Assembly: GCF_004359965.1 (NCBI RefSeq)
Contig: NZ_SMRQ01000011.1
Coordinates: 30,313 to 94,312, forward strand
From: Cognatilysobacter segetis
Lineage (GTDB): Bacteria; Pseudomonadota; Gammaproteobacteria; Xanthomonadales; Xanthomonadaceae
Length of the DNA stretch: 64,000 bases
Direction: 5' to 3'
Below the pieces are notes generated by a model, which did not search any database, was not told the origin of the DNA, and saw only the letters and a program-made list of their open reading frames with translations. This document shows positions 1 through 9,400 of the stretch, piece by piece. Position 1 is the first letter of the stretch, and every line of letters starts with the position of its first letter. The position numbers and the translations under genes were made by a program.

Positions 1-810
1 GCGCTTCATGCTGGTCGCATACAGCGCGCCGCCTTCCAGCACCGGAGTGCCATCGACGTCCGCGATGCGCTCAAGCTCGTTACGTCCCTCGGGCTGGCCG
101 ATCGGGAGCTCCCACAGCGGGCGGCCGTCGGCGGCGGCGAGCATCGCGACGCTGCCGTCGTCGTTGCCCACGAACACCACGCCCGGCCCCACGGCGACCG
201 CATCGTTACCGCGTGCGGTGAGGTTGGGAAGCTGGCGGTTCCAGAACCAGCGGCGCTCGCCGGTCGCGGCGTCGAACGCGGTGACGCGGCCGTCGACGGA
301 GCGCACGAAGACGCGACCCTGCGCGATGGTCGGCGCGGCCACGACCTCGTTGCCGACCTTCGCAGTCCACTTCTGCGCGCCCGTGGCTTCGTCGAGCGCG
401 ATCACCTCGCCCTCGAGGCCGCCGACGACCACCAGACCCTCGCCGGCGCCCGGCCCGCCCGACACCTTCACCTTTGTGTCGTGGTGCCAGACGGCCTTGC
501 CGGTCTGAAGGTCGAGCGCGTACACGCCACCGGTGACCGCCGCGGCGAATACGCGGCCGCCATCGACCACCGGCCCCTGACGCAGACCGAGGCGGCCTTC
601 GCCGCCGCCGACGTCGGTGCTCCACAGCTGCGACACGGTCATGCTGGGCGTGATCGCGACGAGCTCGGCCGGCTTGGCCGCCTTCTTCGAATCCTTGCTA
701 CCGAACCAGCCGCTCACGGTCGAGCAGCCCGACAGCGCGACGATCGCGGCGACGAGGGCCAGACGCGCGACGCGGCGCCCGGTCGGCGAAGAGGGGCGAG
801 CGGAATTCAT
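1..810 (-). CDS. bamB: BamB, outer membrane beta-barrel assembly lipoprotein (3' end cut by window)
   Basis: Scaffold lipoprotein of the BAM complex that folds outer-membrane proteins; it acts on the periplasmic face of the outer membrane. The visible 270 codons start at ATG 810, preceded by GAGG. They begin with a basic-hydrophobic signal and a lipobox ending L-S-G-C (Cys29), followed by PQQ-like beta-propeller blades with repeated motifs such as VYALDLQTGKAVW, VIALDEATGAQKW and VTAFDAATGERRW. The family is about 390-400 residues, so roughly a third of the protein lies beyond the left edge. yfgM ends only 11 bases upstream, the usual yfgM-bamB arrangement, so the two are probably cotranscribed. 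Confidence 0.93.
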   Translation of the reverse strand, partial: MNSARPSSPTGRRVARLALVAAIVALSGCSTVSGWFGSKDSKKAAKPAELVAITPSMTVSQLWSTDVGGGEGRLGLRQGPVVDGGRVFAAAVTGGVYALDLQTGKAVWHHDTKVKVSGGPGAGEGLVVVGGLEGEVIALDEATGAQKWTAKVGNEVVAAPTIAQGRVFVRSVDGRVTAFDAATGERRWFWNRQLPNLTARGNDAVAVGPGVVFVGNDDGSVAMLAAADGRPLWELPIGQPEGRNELERIADVDGTPVLEGGALYATSMKR

Positions 811-821
811 GCGGGATGACC

Positions 822-1445
822 TCACGGTGTCTGCGGCTGGGCGGGCACGCCGCCGACCTGGGTGTACTTGAGTTCGAGCAGTCGGCGCTGCGGCGAGCCG
901 ACCTCGGCCTTGGCGAGCGACTTACGGTACGACTCGCGGGCCGCGTCGACCTGACCGAGGGCGAACTGGGCATCGCCGCGCAGCTCGAGGGTCGCCGCAT
1001 CGGTGCCATCGAGCGCCTTCAGGGCGTCGGCGGCCTTGCCCGAGTCGATCTGGAGCAGCGCGATGCGGCGCTCGAAGATCGCCTTCAGGGCGGTGTCGGT
1101 CGGCATGGCCGAACGGAGCGTAGCGATCGCCGCGGCGTTGTCCCGCGCATCGGCCTGGGTCTTGGCAAGGCGCAACGCGGCGAGGCTGCGGTAGACGCCC
1201 GCGGGCAGCGTCTGGACACGACCCGCGGCCTTGATGCCGTCACGCTCGATCGCGTCCACCGCGGCCTGGAACGTATCGGCCTGCTTCATTTCGGCCTGGG
1301 CCTGGCGCTGTTGCCACCACTTCCAGCCGCCTACGGCGGCGAGACCGAGCAGGATGCCGCCGATCAGGCCACCGCCGTTGCGGCGCAGCCATTCCTGCAC
1401 GCGCCGGCTCTGTTCGTGTTCGTCGAGGATTTCGTCGATCGCCAT
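822..1445 (-). CDS. yfgM: YfgM-like tetratricopeptide protein, SecYEG ancillary subunit
   Basis: 207 residues. The N-terminal cytoplasmic stretch (MAIDEILDEHEQS) is followed by one transmembrane helix around residues 25-43 (GGLIGGILLGLAAVGGWKWW) and a periplasmic TPR-like helical repeat domain. This is the layout of YfgM, which associates with the Sec translocon and periplasmic chaperones and lies next to bamB in many gammaproteobacteria. The C-terminus ends in a short Pro/Gln tail. Family identity rests on architecture and synteny; the exact molecular role in this organism is inferred. Confidence 0.85.
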   Translation of the reverse strand: MAIDEILDEHEQSRRVQEWLRRNGGGLIGGILLGLAAVGGWKWWQQRQAQAEMKQADTFQAAVDAIERDGIKAAGRVQTLPAGVYRSLAALRLAKTQADARDNAAAIATLRSAMPTDTALKAIFERRIALLQIDSGKAADALKALDGTDAATLELRGDAQFALGQVDAARESYRKSLAKAEVGSPQRRLLELKYTQVGGVPAQPQTP

Positions 1446-1532
1446 GCTGTCTCGCCCCGCGCATGGCGCGGGAACCGCTGGAGGACTGGGCCTCGCGCGG
1501 GGTCGGCCGCGACCTCCGGCCGACTGGCGGGA

Positions 1533-2318
1533 TCAGGGCGCGGACGGCGCGAGGGAACCGTCAGAGGATAGCGTAAAGCGCGCGACGTTCGCTCGGCTGA
1601 AGGGCGCCAGGTCGACCGACTGGCCGTGCACCGAGACTTCCACCGCCGACGCGTTGCCGAGCACCAGGCGGCTCACGGCGTCCGGTTGCAGTGCCCGGTG
1701 CTCGCCCGCGTGCAGCAGGCCCTTCTCGACGATGCTGCCGTCGGCGGCAAACAGCTGGATCCAGCTGTCGCCGTGGAATCGAAGCTCCACCGGTGCCGAG
1801 ACGGTCGCGGCCGACGCGCTCGCGATCGGGGCGATGGAAGCCACCATCGGCATGCGCGCCTCGGGGCTCGCCGACCCGGCCTGCGAAGGCGCGATGTCGA
1901 GCGGCGCCACGGCCGACGCATCGCCGGCGTGGCCGCGCGTGGCGAGCCAGATCGGTACCACCAGCGATACGGTCAGCACGACGTAGACGGCGCGCCGGGC
2001 GAGGTTCTCCGCCATGTGGCGATACCGCGGCACGTGCGCGTGGCTGACGAGGCTGGGAATCTGCGTCGTCGTGAAGGGGCTCGGTAGCGCCTCGTCGTCC
2101 AGGCAGATGCCCAGCATCCGGGCGTAGTTGCGCGCCTGGCCGCGGACGAACACGGGCGGACCCAACCGCTCCCATTCCCCGTCTTCGAGCGCCTGCAACG
2201 TATGGACGGGAAGCCGCATCCGGGCCGAAGCCTCGGCGAGCTCGTATCCGGCCGCTTCGCGCGCCCGCTTCAAACGCTCGCCGGCGGCAGTGCCGGCAGA
2301 GTGCATGGTCGTCATCAT
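1533..2318 (-). CDS. rodZ: RodZ-like cytoskeletal HTH membrane protein
   Basis: 261 residues. An N-terminal Cro/C1-type helix-turn-helix (about residues 10-75, with LKRAREAAGYELAEASARM) is followed by a basic linker, one transmembrane helix (about 110-130) and a periplasmic C-terminal domain of the DUF4115 type (SWIQLFAADGSIVEKGLL). RodZ links MreB to the elongation machinery and sets rod shape. The start overlaps the pilW stop (ATGATGA), so either of two adjacent ATG codons could be used. The order pilW-rodZ fits the family's usual chromosomal context. At 261 residues it is shorter than the E. coli protein because the linker is short. Confidence 0.88.
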   Translation of the reverse strand: MMTTMHSAGTAAGERLKRAREAAGYELAEASARMRLPVHTLQALEDGEWERLGPPVFVRGQARNYARMLGICLDDEALPSPFTTTQIPSLVSHAHVPRYRHMAENLARRAVYVVLTVSLVVPIWLATRGHAGDASAVAPLDIAPSQAGSASPEARMPMVASIAPIASASAATVSAPVELRFHGDSWIQLFAADGSIVEKGLLHAGEHRALQPDAVSRLVLGNASAVEVSVHGQSVDLAPFSRANVARFTLSSDGSLAPSAP

Positions 2319-3116
2319 TTATCCCCACTGGGACGGGAGGTTGGGGGAAACTCCGTCCGCAGGCGTTCAACGTAGCGCGCGGCCGCGGCCGTGTCGCCGA
2401 GGGATTTCTCAATCTGTGACGCGAGCTGCAACGCGTCCGGATCGGCGGGGGCAGCGGCGAGGCGTCGTTCGATGAAGGCCCGCGCTTCCAGCCCGCGCCC
2501 GCCCGCCAGCGCCGTACGCGCCAGCACCGTCAGGGCCAGGGCATTGGACGGGGCAATCGCGAGTGCGCGGCGGGCCGCGGCCTCCGCGCGCGGTCCCTGC
2601 CCGATCTGGGCCGCGCAGGCGGCCTCGTTCGCGAGCGCGGCGTCAGGCGTCTCGTAACCCGGCGCGGCCACCGCCCGGGTGAACCAGTCCAGCGATTCCG
2701 CCGCCTTGCCGTTCGAGCAGAGCCAGATCCCGTAGTTGTTCAGCAGCGCGCCGCGTGCCGGCGCGAGCTCGGCGGCGCGCCGATGGTGCGCGCCGGCTTC
2801 CGCATAGCGACCAAGGGCGTCGAGGCTCAACGCGAGCAGGCTGTGCGCATCCGCCGAGGACGCATCCGCCTTGAGCGCGCGTTCCGCGGCCGTGGCCGCC
2901 GCCTGAGCGTCGCCACCGAGCAGTCGGGACTGCGCGACCTGCACCATGGTGAAGGCGGTATCCCGGCCGTTCGACCGCGGGTCGATATGGACCTCGTGCG
3001 CGACCTGCTCGTAGCGGCCGCGGTCGTAGCTGGGTCGGATGAAACTGAGGCGGCTGCAGGCGGATACGAAGACGACGGAACCGATCAGGAAAAGTACCGT
3101 CGCGTGCTTCGCGACC

Positions 3117-3130
<14 letters not shown>
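2315..3130 (-). CDS. pilW: Type IV pilus biogenesis/stability lipoprotein PilW (PilF)
   Basis: 271 residues from ATG 3130. A signal peptide with lipobox V-S-A-C (Cys25) is followed by TPR motifs ([29 protein letters not shown]). This outer-membrane lipoprotein is the pilotin needed for PilQ secretin assembly in type IV pili. The gene begins 14 bases inside the 3' end of rlmN and its stop overlaps rodZ, giving the coupled order rlmN-pilW-rodZ common in gammaproteobacteria. An in-frame ATG further upstream at 3238 lies deep inside rlmN and would put a non-signal sequence before the lipoprotein signal, so it was rejected. Confidence 0.88.
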
Positions 3131-4361
<1,231 letters not shown>

Positions 4362-4378
4362 TTCTCTCACTTCAGGTA

Positions 4379-4804
4379 TCAGCGCGCGTAGACGTCGGTC
4401 TGCGGGAAGAAGTACGCGATCTCGATCGCGGCGTTCTCCTGGCTGTCCGAGCCGTGCACGGCATTGGCGTCGATGGAATCGGCGAAATCGGCGCGGATCG
4501 TGCCCGGCGCGGCGTCCTTCGGGTTGGTGGCGCCCATCAGCTCGCGGTTCTTGGCGACGGCGTTCTCGCCCTCGAGCACCTGGATCATCACCGGGCCGGA
4601 GACCATGAACTCGACCAGCGCGTTGAAGAACGGACGCTCGCGGTGCACCGCATAGAAGCCTTCGGCCTCCTGACGCGACAGCTGCTTCATCTTGGCCGCG
4701 ACGACCTTCAGGCCGGCGCCCTCGAAGCGGCTGTAGATCTGGCCGATCACGTTCTTGGCGACCGCGTCGGGCTTGATGATGGAAATCGTGCGCTCCAGCG
4801 CCAT
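4379..4804 (-). CDS. ndk: Nucleoside diphosphate kinase
   Basis: 141 residues, the standard length. Transfers the gamma-phosphate among NTPs and dNTPs in the cytosol. The N-terminal [12 protein letters not shown], the phosphate-binding residues in [13 protein letters not shown] and the catalytic phospho-histidine His117 in NAVHGSDS are all present. ATG 4804 is preceded by CCGGAGAG. The leader between the likely promoter and the gene carries a hairpin with a T-tract (see the separate entries), which is unusual for ndk. Confidence 0.97.
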   Translation of the reverse strand: MALERTISIIKPDAVAKNVIGQIYSRFEGAGLKVVAAKMKQLSRQEAEGFYAVHRERPFFNALVEFMVSGPVMIQVLEGENAVAKNRELMGATNPKDAAPGTIRADFADSIDANAVHGSDSQENAAIEIAYFFPQTDVYAR

Positions 4805-4859
4805 GGGACTGCTCTCCGGTAGGCGGACGCCGATCTCGTCTCGGCGTCCAAGATAACAA

Positions 4860-4888
4860 GAAAAACCCGCGTAGTTACGCGGGTTTAG
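4860..4888 (-). terminator. Intrinsic terminator-like hairpin in the ndk leader
   Basis: Read leftward, a 9-bp stem AAACCCGCG / CGCGGGTTT with loop TAACTA is followed by TTCTTG, a good rho-independent terminator. It lies between a plausible leftward promoter (4907-4936) and ndk. No other leftward gene ends here, so it could attenuate ndk or end a short RNA. Confidence 0.6.
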
Positions 4889-4906
4889 CCGATCTGGCAG
4901 CGATGG

Positions 4907-4936
4907 ATTCTACGCGTTCAGCCGGGGTCGGCGAAA
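4907..4936 (-). promoter_or_regulatory. Putative ndk promoter
   Basis: Leftward -35-like TTTCGC (4936-4931) and -10-like TAGAAT (4912-4907) with an 18-base spacer. Initiation near 4900 would place the terminator-like hairpin within the first 40 nt of the transcript. The match is moderate, with the -10 better than the -35. Confidence 0.35.
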
Positions 4937-4963
4937 GCGGCCGCAGCGACCCGCCGCCGACCA

Positions 4964-5008
4964 TTGACCCCCGTATGGTCCGGGTCTACCATCAAACAAG
5001 CGTTTGAT
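4964..5008 (+). promoter_or_regulatory. Promoter and PsrA-type operator of the psrA-fadBA operon
   Basis: A -35 TTGACC (4964-4969) and -10 TACCAT (4987-4992) are separated by 17 bases. A perfect palindrome ATCAAAC-AAGC-GTTTGAT (4991-5008) covers the end of the -10 box and the expected start site. Its core CAAAC-N4-GTTTG matches the motif described for the Pseudomonas fatty-acid regulator PsrA, (G/C)AAAC-N2-4-GTTT(G/C). The operator lies directly upstream of the psrA-like gene, implying autoregulation and repression of the operon until long-chain acyl groups release the repressor. Confidence 0.75.
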
Positions 5009-5021
5009 TCGAAGAGGTCCG

Positions 5022-5660
5022 ATGACCGCCTCCGCCCCGTTTTCCACCAAGGACCGCATCCTCGGCGCCGCCGAGGAACTGTTCGCGCAGTACGGCTTCA
5101 GCGGAACCTCGCTCCGGCAGGTCACCAGCCGCGCCGACGTGAACATCGCCGCGGTCAACTACCACTTCGGCAGCAAGGAAAACCTCGTCAACGAGGTGTT
5201 CCGCCGCCGCATGGACGAGATGAGCGAGAAGCGCCTGTCGCTGCTCAAGTCCGCAGTGGAGCGGCATCCCGGGGAACTCGAGCCCATCCTGGCGGCGTTC
5301 GTCGAGCCCGCGCTCGCGATGGCGCAGGACCGCCACGGCGGCGCCTCGTTCGTCCGCGTGATCGCCCGCGCCTACGCCGAAAAGAACGACGCGCTCCGCA
5401 AGTTCCTGTCCGACCACTATGGCCACGTGCTGCGCGACTTCGCCAAGGCCATCGCCGCCGTCGTGCCGGGCCTGAGCAAGGAGACGCTGTACTGGCGCCT
5501 GGACTTCCTGTCCGGCGCGCTGACCTACGCGATGTCCGACTTCGGCCTGATCAAGCGGCCGGCCGGCGCATCCGATCACAGCCACCGGGCCCGCGCCGCG
5601 CGCGAGCTCATCCGTTTCGCGGCCGCGGGCATCCAGTGCCCGTCGACCGACCCCGCCTGA
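5022..5660 (+). CDS. psrA: TetR-family regulator, PsrA-like (fatty-acid degradation)
   Basis: 212 residues from ATG 5022, preceded by GAAGAGG. A TTG 18 bases upstream is in frame but lies inside the operator and is unlikely. The N-terminal TetR helix-turn-helix (residues about 9-60) has the PsrA-like signature TSLRQVTSRADVNIAAVNYH followed by FGSKENL, and the alpha-helical ligand domain follows. Only 21 bases separate it from the fadB-type gene, so it heads the beta-oxidation operon. The palindrome at 4991-5008 fits the PsrA consensus. Function as a fatty-acid-responsive repressor of this operon is inferred from family, motif and position. Confidence 0.82.
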   Translation: MTASAPFSTKDRILGAAEELFAQYGFSGTSLRQVTSRADVNIAAVNYHFGSKENLVNEVFRRRMDEMSEKRLSLLKSAVERHPGELEPILAAFVEPALAMAQDRHGGASFVRVIARAYAEKNDALRKFLSDHYGHVLRDFAKAIAAVVPGLSKETLYWRLDFLSGALTYAMSDFGLIKRPAGASDHSHRARAARELIRFAAAGIQCPSTDPA

Positions 5661-5681
5661 CCCCACCGGGACTTCACCGAC

Positions 5682-8051
5682 ATGTCGAAGAAACTGCTCG
5701 TCCGCCGCGCCGCCGTGCTCGGCGCTGGCGTCATGGGAGCGCAGATCGCCGCTCACCTGACCAACGCCGGCGTCGATACCGTGCTGTTCGATCTTCCTGC
5801 GAAGGAAGGCGATCCGAACGGTGTGGTGACCAAGGCGATCGCGAACCTCGCGAAACTCAGCCCTGCCCCGCTCGCCGACAAGTCGCTCGCCGAGCGCATC
5901 ACGCCGGCGAACTACGAGACCGGGCTTGAGCTGCTGCGCGGCTGCGACCTAGTGATCGAAGCGATCGCGGAGCGCATGGACTGGAAGCAGGATCTCTACA
6001 AGAACATCGCGCCGTTCGTGCCGGCGCACGCGGTGCTGGCGAGCAATACGTCGGGCCTGGGCATCAACGCGCTGGCCGACGTGCTGCCGGAAGAGCTGCG
6101 CCACCGCTTCCTCGGCGTGCACTTCTTCAACCCGCCGCGCTACATGCACCTCGCCGAGCTCATCCCGGCGAAGACGACCGACCGCGAGGTACTCGACGGC
6201 CTCGAAACCTTCCTCACGACCACGCTCGGCAAGGGCGTCGTCATCGCCAAGGACACGCCGAACTTCATCGGCAACCGCATCGGCGTGTTCTCGATGCTGG
6301 CCGCGATGCACCACACCGAGCGACTCGGCCTCGGCTTCGACACGGTCGATTCGCTGACCGGCCCGGCGATCGGTCGCCCGAAGTCGGCGACGTACCGCAC
6401 CGCGGACGTCGTCGGCCTCGACACCATGGCGCACGTCATCAAGACGATGGCGGACACACTGCCGAACGATCCGTGGCATCAGCACTTCAAGGCGCCGGTG
6501 TGGCTCACCGGCCTCGTCGAGAAGGGCGCGCTCGGCCAGAAGACCGGCGCAGGCTTCTACACGAAGCGCGGCAAGGACATCCTCGTGCTCGACGTCGCGG
6601 CGCGCGATTACCGGCCGACCGTGGGCGATCTGGATCCGGACGTCGCCGCAATCCTGAAGGAACGCGACCCGGCGAAGAAGTTCGCCGCGCTGCGCGCGAG
6701 CGAGAACCCGCAGGCGCAGTTCCTGTGGTCGGTATTCCGCGACACGTTCCACTACAGCGCCTACCACCTGCAGGACATTGCCGACACTGCGCGCGACGTC
6801 GATTTCGCGATGCGCTGGGGCTACGGCTGGTCGCAGGGACCGTTCGAGACGTGGCAGTCGGCCGGCTGGCAGCAGGTCGCGCAGTGGATCGCCGAGGACG
6901 TCGCCGCGGGCAAGACGATGGCGAACGCGCCGTTGCCGGCATGGGTCGCCGCGCGCAACGGCGTGCACGAGGCAACGGGCAGCTTCAGCCCGGCCCAGAA
7001 CGCGGCGGTCGCGCGCTCGTCGAATCCGGTCTACGCGCGCCAGCGTTTCCCCGACCCGCTGCTCGGCGAGCAGTTCGCGCCCGGCAAGACCCTGTTCGAA
7101 CACGACGGCATCCGCCTTTGGGCCGATGACGACGACATCGCGGTGGTCAGCTTCAAGACCAAGATGCATACCGTGTCGGACAAAGTTCTCGACGGCCTGC
7201 AGGAAGCCATCGGCATCGCCGAGCGCGACTTCGGCGGCCTCGTCATCTGGCAGCCGAAGGAGCCCTTCTCCGCCGGTGCCGATCTCGCCGGTGCGCTCGG
7301 CCTGCTGCAGGCCGGCAACGTCGCCGGGTTCGAGGCGATGGTCGAGAACTTCCAGCGCACCAGCCAGCGCATCAAGTACGCGCTCGTGCCCGTGGTCGCG
7401 GCCGTTCGCGGCCTCGCGCTCGGTGGCGGCTGCGAATTCCAGATGCACGCCGCGTGCAGCGTGTTCGCGCTGGAGAGCTACGTCGGCCTCGTCGAGGCGG
7501 GCGTCGGCCTTCTGCCGGCGGGCGGCGGCCTGAAGGAGTTCGCGGTGCGCGCGTCGCAGGCGGCCGGCCCGGGCGGCGACGTGTTCGCGCACCTCAAGAC
7601 GCCCTTCGAGAGCGTCGCGATGGCGAAGGTGTCGACGTCCGCATTCGAGGCGAAGTCGCTGAAGCTCGCGCGCGAGAGCGATGTCGTCGTGTTCAACACG
7701 CACGAACTGCTGCACGCGGCCAAGGCGCAGGCGCGCGGCATGGCCGAAGCCGGCTACCGCCCGCCGCTGCCGGCGCGCAACGTCGTCGTCGCGGGTGACG
7801 TCGGCATCGCCTCGCTGCAGATGATGCTGATCAACATGCTCGAAGGCATGTTCATCTCGCCGCACGACTACGAGATCGCGACGCGCATCGCCACCGTCAT
7901 GTGCGGCGGCGCGGTCGATCGTGGCTCGGTGGTCGACGAGGAATGGCTGCTCAAGCTCGAACGCCAGCACTTCGTCGAACTCGCGCAGATGGAGAAGACG
8001 CAGCAGCGCATCGCGCACATGCTGCAGACCGGCAAGCCGCTGCGGAACTGA
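5682..8051 (+). CDS. fadB: 3-hydroxyacyl-CoA dehydrogenase/enoyl-CoA hydratase (FadB/FadN-type)
   Basis: 789 residues. Catalyses hydration and NAD-dependent oxidation steps of fatty-acid beta-oxidation. The domain order is dehydrogenase first (nucleotide motif VLGAGVMGAQIAAHL near residue 15, then HFFNPPRYMHLAE, then the C-terminal HAD domain) and enoyl-CoA hydratase last (GGCEFQMHAACSVFALES around residue 580). This is the reverse of the E. coli FadB order and matches the FadN-like bifunctional group. Together with the fadA thiolase 56 bases downstream it completes the cycle after acyl-CoA dehydrogenase, which is not in the window. The symbol is used by function, not strict orthology. Confidence 0.9.
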   Translation: MSKKLLVRRAAVLGAGVMGAQIAAHLTNAGVDTVLFDLPAKEGDPNGVVTKAIANLAKLSPAPLADKSLAERITPANYETGLELLRGCDLVIEAIAERMDWKQDLYKNIAPFVPAHAVLASNTSGLGINALADVLPEELRHRFLGVHFFNPPRYMHLAELIPAKTTDREVLDGLETFLTTTLGKGVVIAKDTPNFIGNRIGVFSMLAAMHHTERLGLGFDTVDSLTGPAIGRPKSATYRTADVVGLDTMAHVIKTMADTLPNDPWHQHFKAPVWLTGLVEKGALGQKTGAGFYTKRGKDILVLDVAARDYRPTVGDLDPDVAAILKERDPAKKFAALRASENPQAQFLWSVFRDTFHYSAYHLQDIADTARDVDFAMRWGYGWSQGPFETWQSAGWQQVAQWIAEDVAAGKTMANAPLPAWVAARNGVHEATGSFSPAQNAAVARSSNPVYARQRFPDPLLGEQFAPGKTLFEHDGIRLWADDDDIAVVSFKTKMHTVSDKVLDGLQEAIGIAERDFGGLVIWQPKEPFSAGADLAGALGLLQAGNVAGFEAMVENFQRTSQRIKYALVPVVAAVRGLALGGGCEFQMHAACSVFALESYVGLVEAGVGLLPAGGGLKEFAVRASQAAGPGGDVFAHLKTPFESVAMAKVSTSAFEAKSLKLARESDVVVFNTHELLHAAKAQARGMAEAGYRPPLPARNVVVAGDVGIASLQMMLINMLEGMFISPHDYEIATRIATVMCGGAVDRGSVVDEEWLLKLERQHFVELAQMEKTQQRIAHMLQTGKPLRN

Positions 8052-8107
8052 GGTTCGAAGGCCCGCCCTTTCGAATCCCCTTCGAACCTCGACACAGAGA
8101 ACCGAAC

Positions 8108-9319
8108 ATGAGCAAGCAAGTCCAGGACGCCTACATCGTCGCCGCCACCCGCACGCCGGTGGGCAAGGCGCCGCGTGGCTTCTTCCGCAACACCCGCCCC
8201 GACGACATGCTGGCGCACGTGCTGCGCAGCGTGGTCGCACAGGCACCGGGCATCGACGTCAACCAGATCGACGACGCCATCATCGGCTGCGCGATGCCGG
8301 AGGCCGAGCAAGGCATGAACGTGGCGCGCATCGGCGTGCTGCTGTCGGGCCTGCCGGACGTCGTCGCCGCGCAGACGATCAATCGTTTCTGCTCTTCCGG
8401 TCTGCAGGCGGTCGCGCTCGCGGCCGACCAGGTGCGGCTCGGCAATGCCGACCTGATCCTCGCCGGCGGCACCGAATCGATGTCGATGGTGCCCATGATG
8501 GGCCACAAGATCGCGCTCAATCCGCGCGTCTTCAACAAGGACGAGGACCACATCGCGGTCGCCTACGGCATGGGCATCACCGCCGAGAACGTCGCGAAGG
8601 AGTGGAACATCTCGCGCGAGGCGCAGGACGCGTTCTCGGTGGAATCGCATCGCAAGGCGCTTGCGGCGATCGCCGCGGGCGAGTTCAAAGACGAAATTTC
8701 GCCGTACGAAGTTGTCTCGCACGTCCCCGACCTGGCGGGCAATGCGATCCAGCTCAAGAAGCGCATCGTCGACACCGACGAAGGCCCGCGCGCCGACACG
8801 TCGATGGAAGGCCTCGCCAAGCTCAGGCCAGTGTTCAAGAACGGCCAGTTCGGCGGTTCGGTGACGGCGGGCAACGCGTCGCAGATGAGCGATGGCGCGG
8901 CCGCGGTGCTGATCGCCTCCGAAGCGGCCATCAAGCAGTACGGCCTCACGCCCCTCGCCCGCTTCGTGAGTTTCTCGGTCGCCGGCGTGCCGCCCCACAT
9001 CATGGGCATCGGCCCGAACGCGGCGATCCCGAAGGCGCTGAAGCAGGCCGGCCTGACGCGCGATCAGCTCGACTGGATCGAGCTCAACGAAGCGTTCGCC
9101 GCTCAGGCTCTCGCGGTGATCAAGGACAGCGAACTCGATCCGTCGAAGGTCAATCCGCTCGGCGGCGCGATCGCGCTCGGCCACCCACTCGGGGCGACCG
9201 GCGCGATCCGCACCGCGACCATCGTGCACGGCATGCGCCGTCGCCAGCAGAAGTACGGCATGGTGACGATGTGCATCGGCACCGGCATGGGCGCGGCGGG
9301 GATCCTGGAAGCGGTCTGA
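8108..9319 (+). CDS. fadA: Acetyl-CoA C-acyltransferase (3-ketoacyl-CoA thiolase)
   Basis: 403 residues from ATG 8108. Thiolytic cleavage of 3-ketoacyl-CoA, the last beta-oxidation step. The nucleophile Cys94 is in RFCSSGLQAVALA, His359 is in GGAIALGHPLGATGA and the second Cys389 is in CIGTGMGAAGI, so the full thiolase active site is present. It follows the fadB-type gene in the same operon, and the hairpin at 9341-9361 probably ends the transcript. Confidence 0.95.
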   Translation: MSKQVQDAYIVAATRTPVGKAPRGFFRNTRPDDMLAHVLRSVVAQAPGIDVNQIDDAIIGCAMPEAEQGMNVARIGVLLSGLPDVVAAQTINRFCSSGLQAVALAADQVRLGNADLILAGGTESMSMVPMMGHKIALNPRVFNKDEDHIAVAYGMGITAENVAKEWNISREAQDAFSVESHRKALAAIAAGEFKDEISPYEVVSHVPDLAGNAIQLKKRIVDTDEGPRADTSMEGLAKLRPVFKNGQFGGSVTAGNASQMSDGAAAVLIASEAAIKQYGLTPLARFVSFSVAGVPPHIMGIGPNAAIPKALKQAGLTRDQLDWIELNEAFAAQALAVIKDSELDPSKVNPLGGAIALGHPLGATGAIRTATIVHGMRRRQQKYGMVTMCIGTGMGAAGILEAV

Positions 9320-9340
9320 CGCATACCCGACTGAAGACGG

Positions 9341-9361
9341 ACGGGGCCGGAGCGGCCCCGT
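9341..9361 (+). terminator. Hairpin downstream of fadA
   Basis: Stem ACGGGGCC / GGCCCCGT with loop GGAGC, followed only by TACGG, so the T-tract is poor. Its place between the convergent fadA and the oxidoreductase gene supports a terminator role in either direction. Confidence 0.5.
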
Positions 9362-9400
9362 TACGGCACCGATCGCCGGTTCGGGCATCCAAGGCCGGCG

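Noticed and set aside
816..1571. Long plus-strand open frame opposite yfgM
   Set aside because: It is the antisense of yfgM and an intergenic stretch; the protein is low-complexity, with no domain. High GC creates such mirror frames throughout the window.
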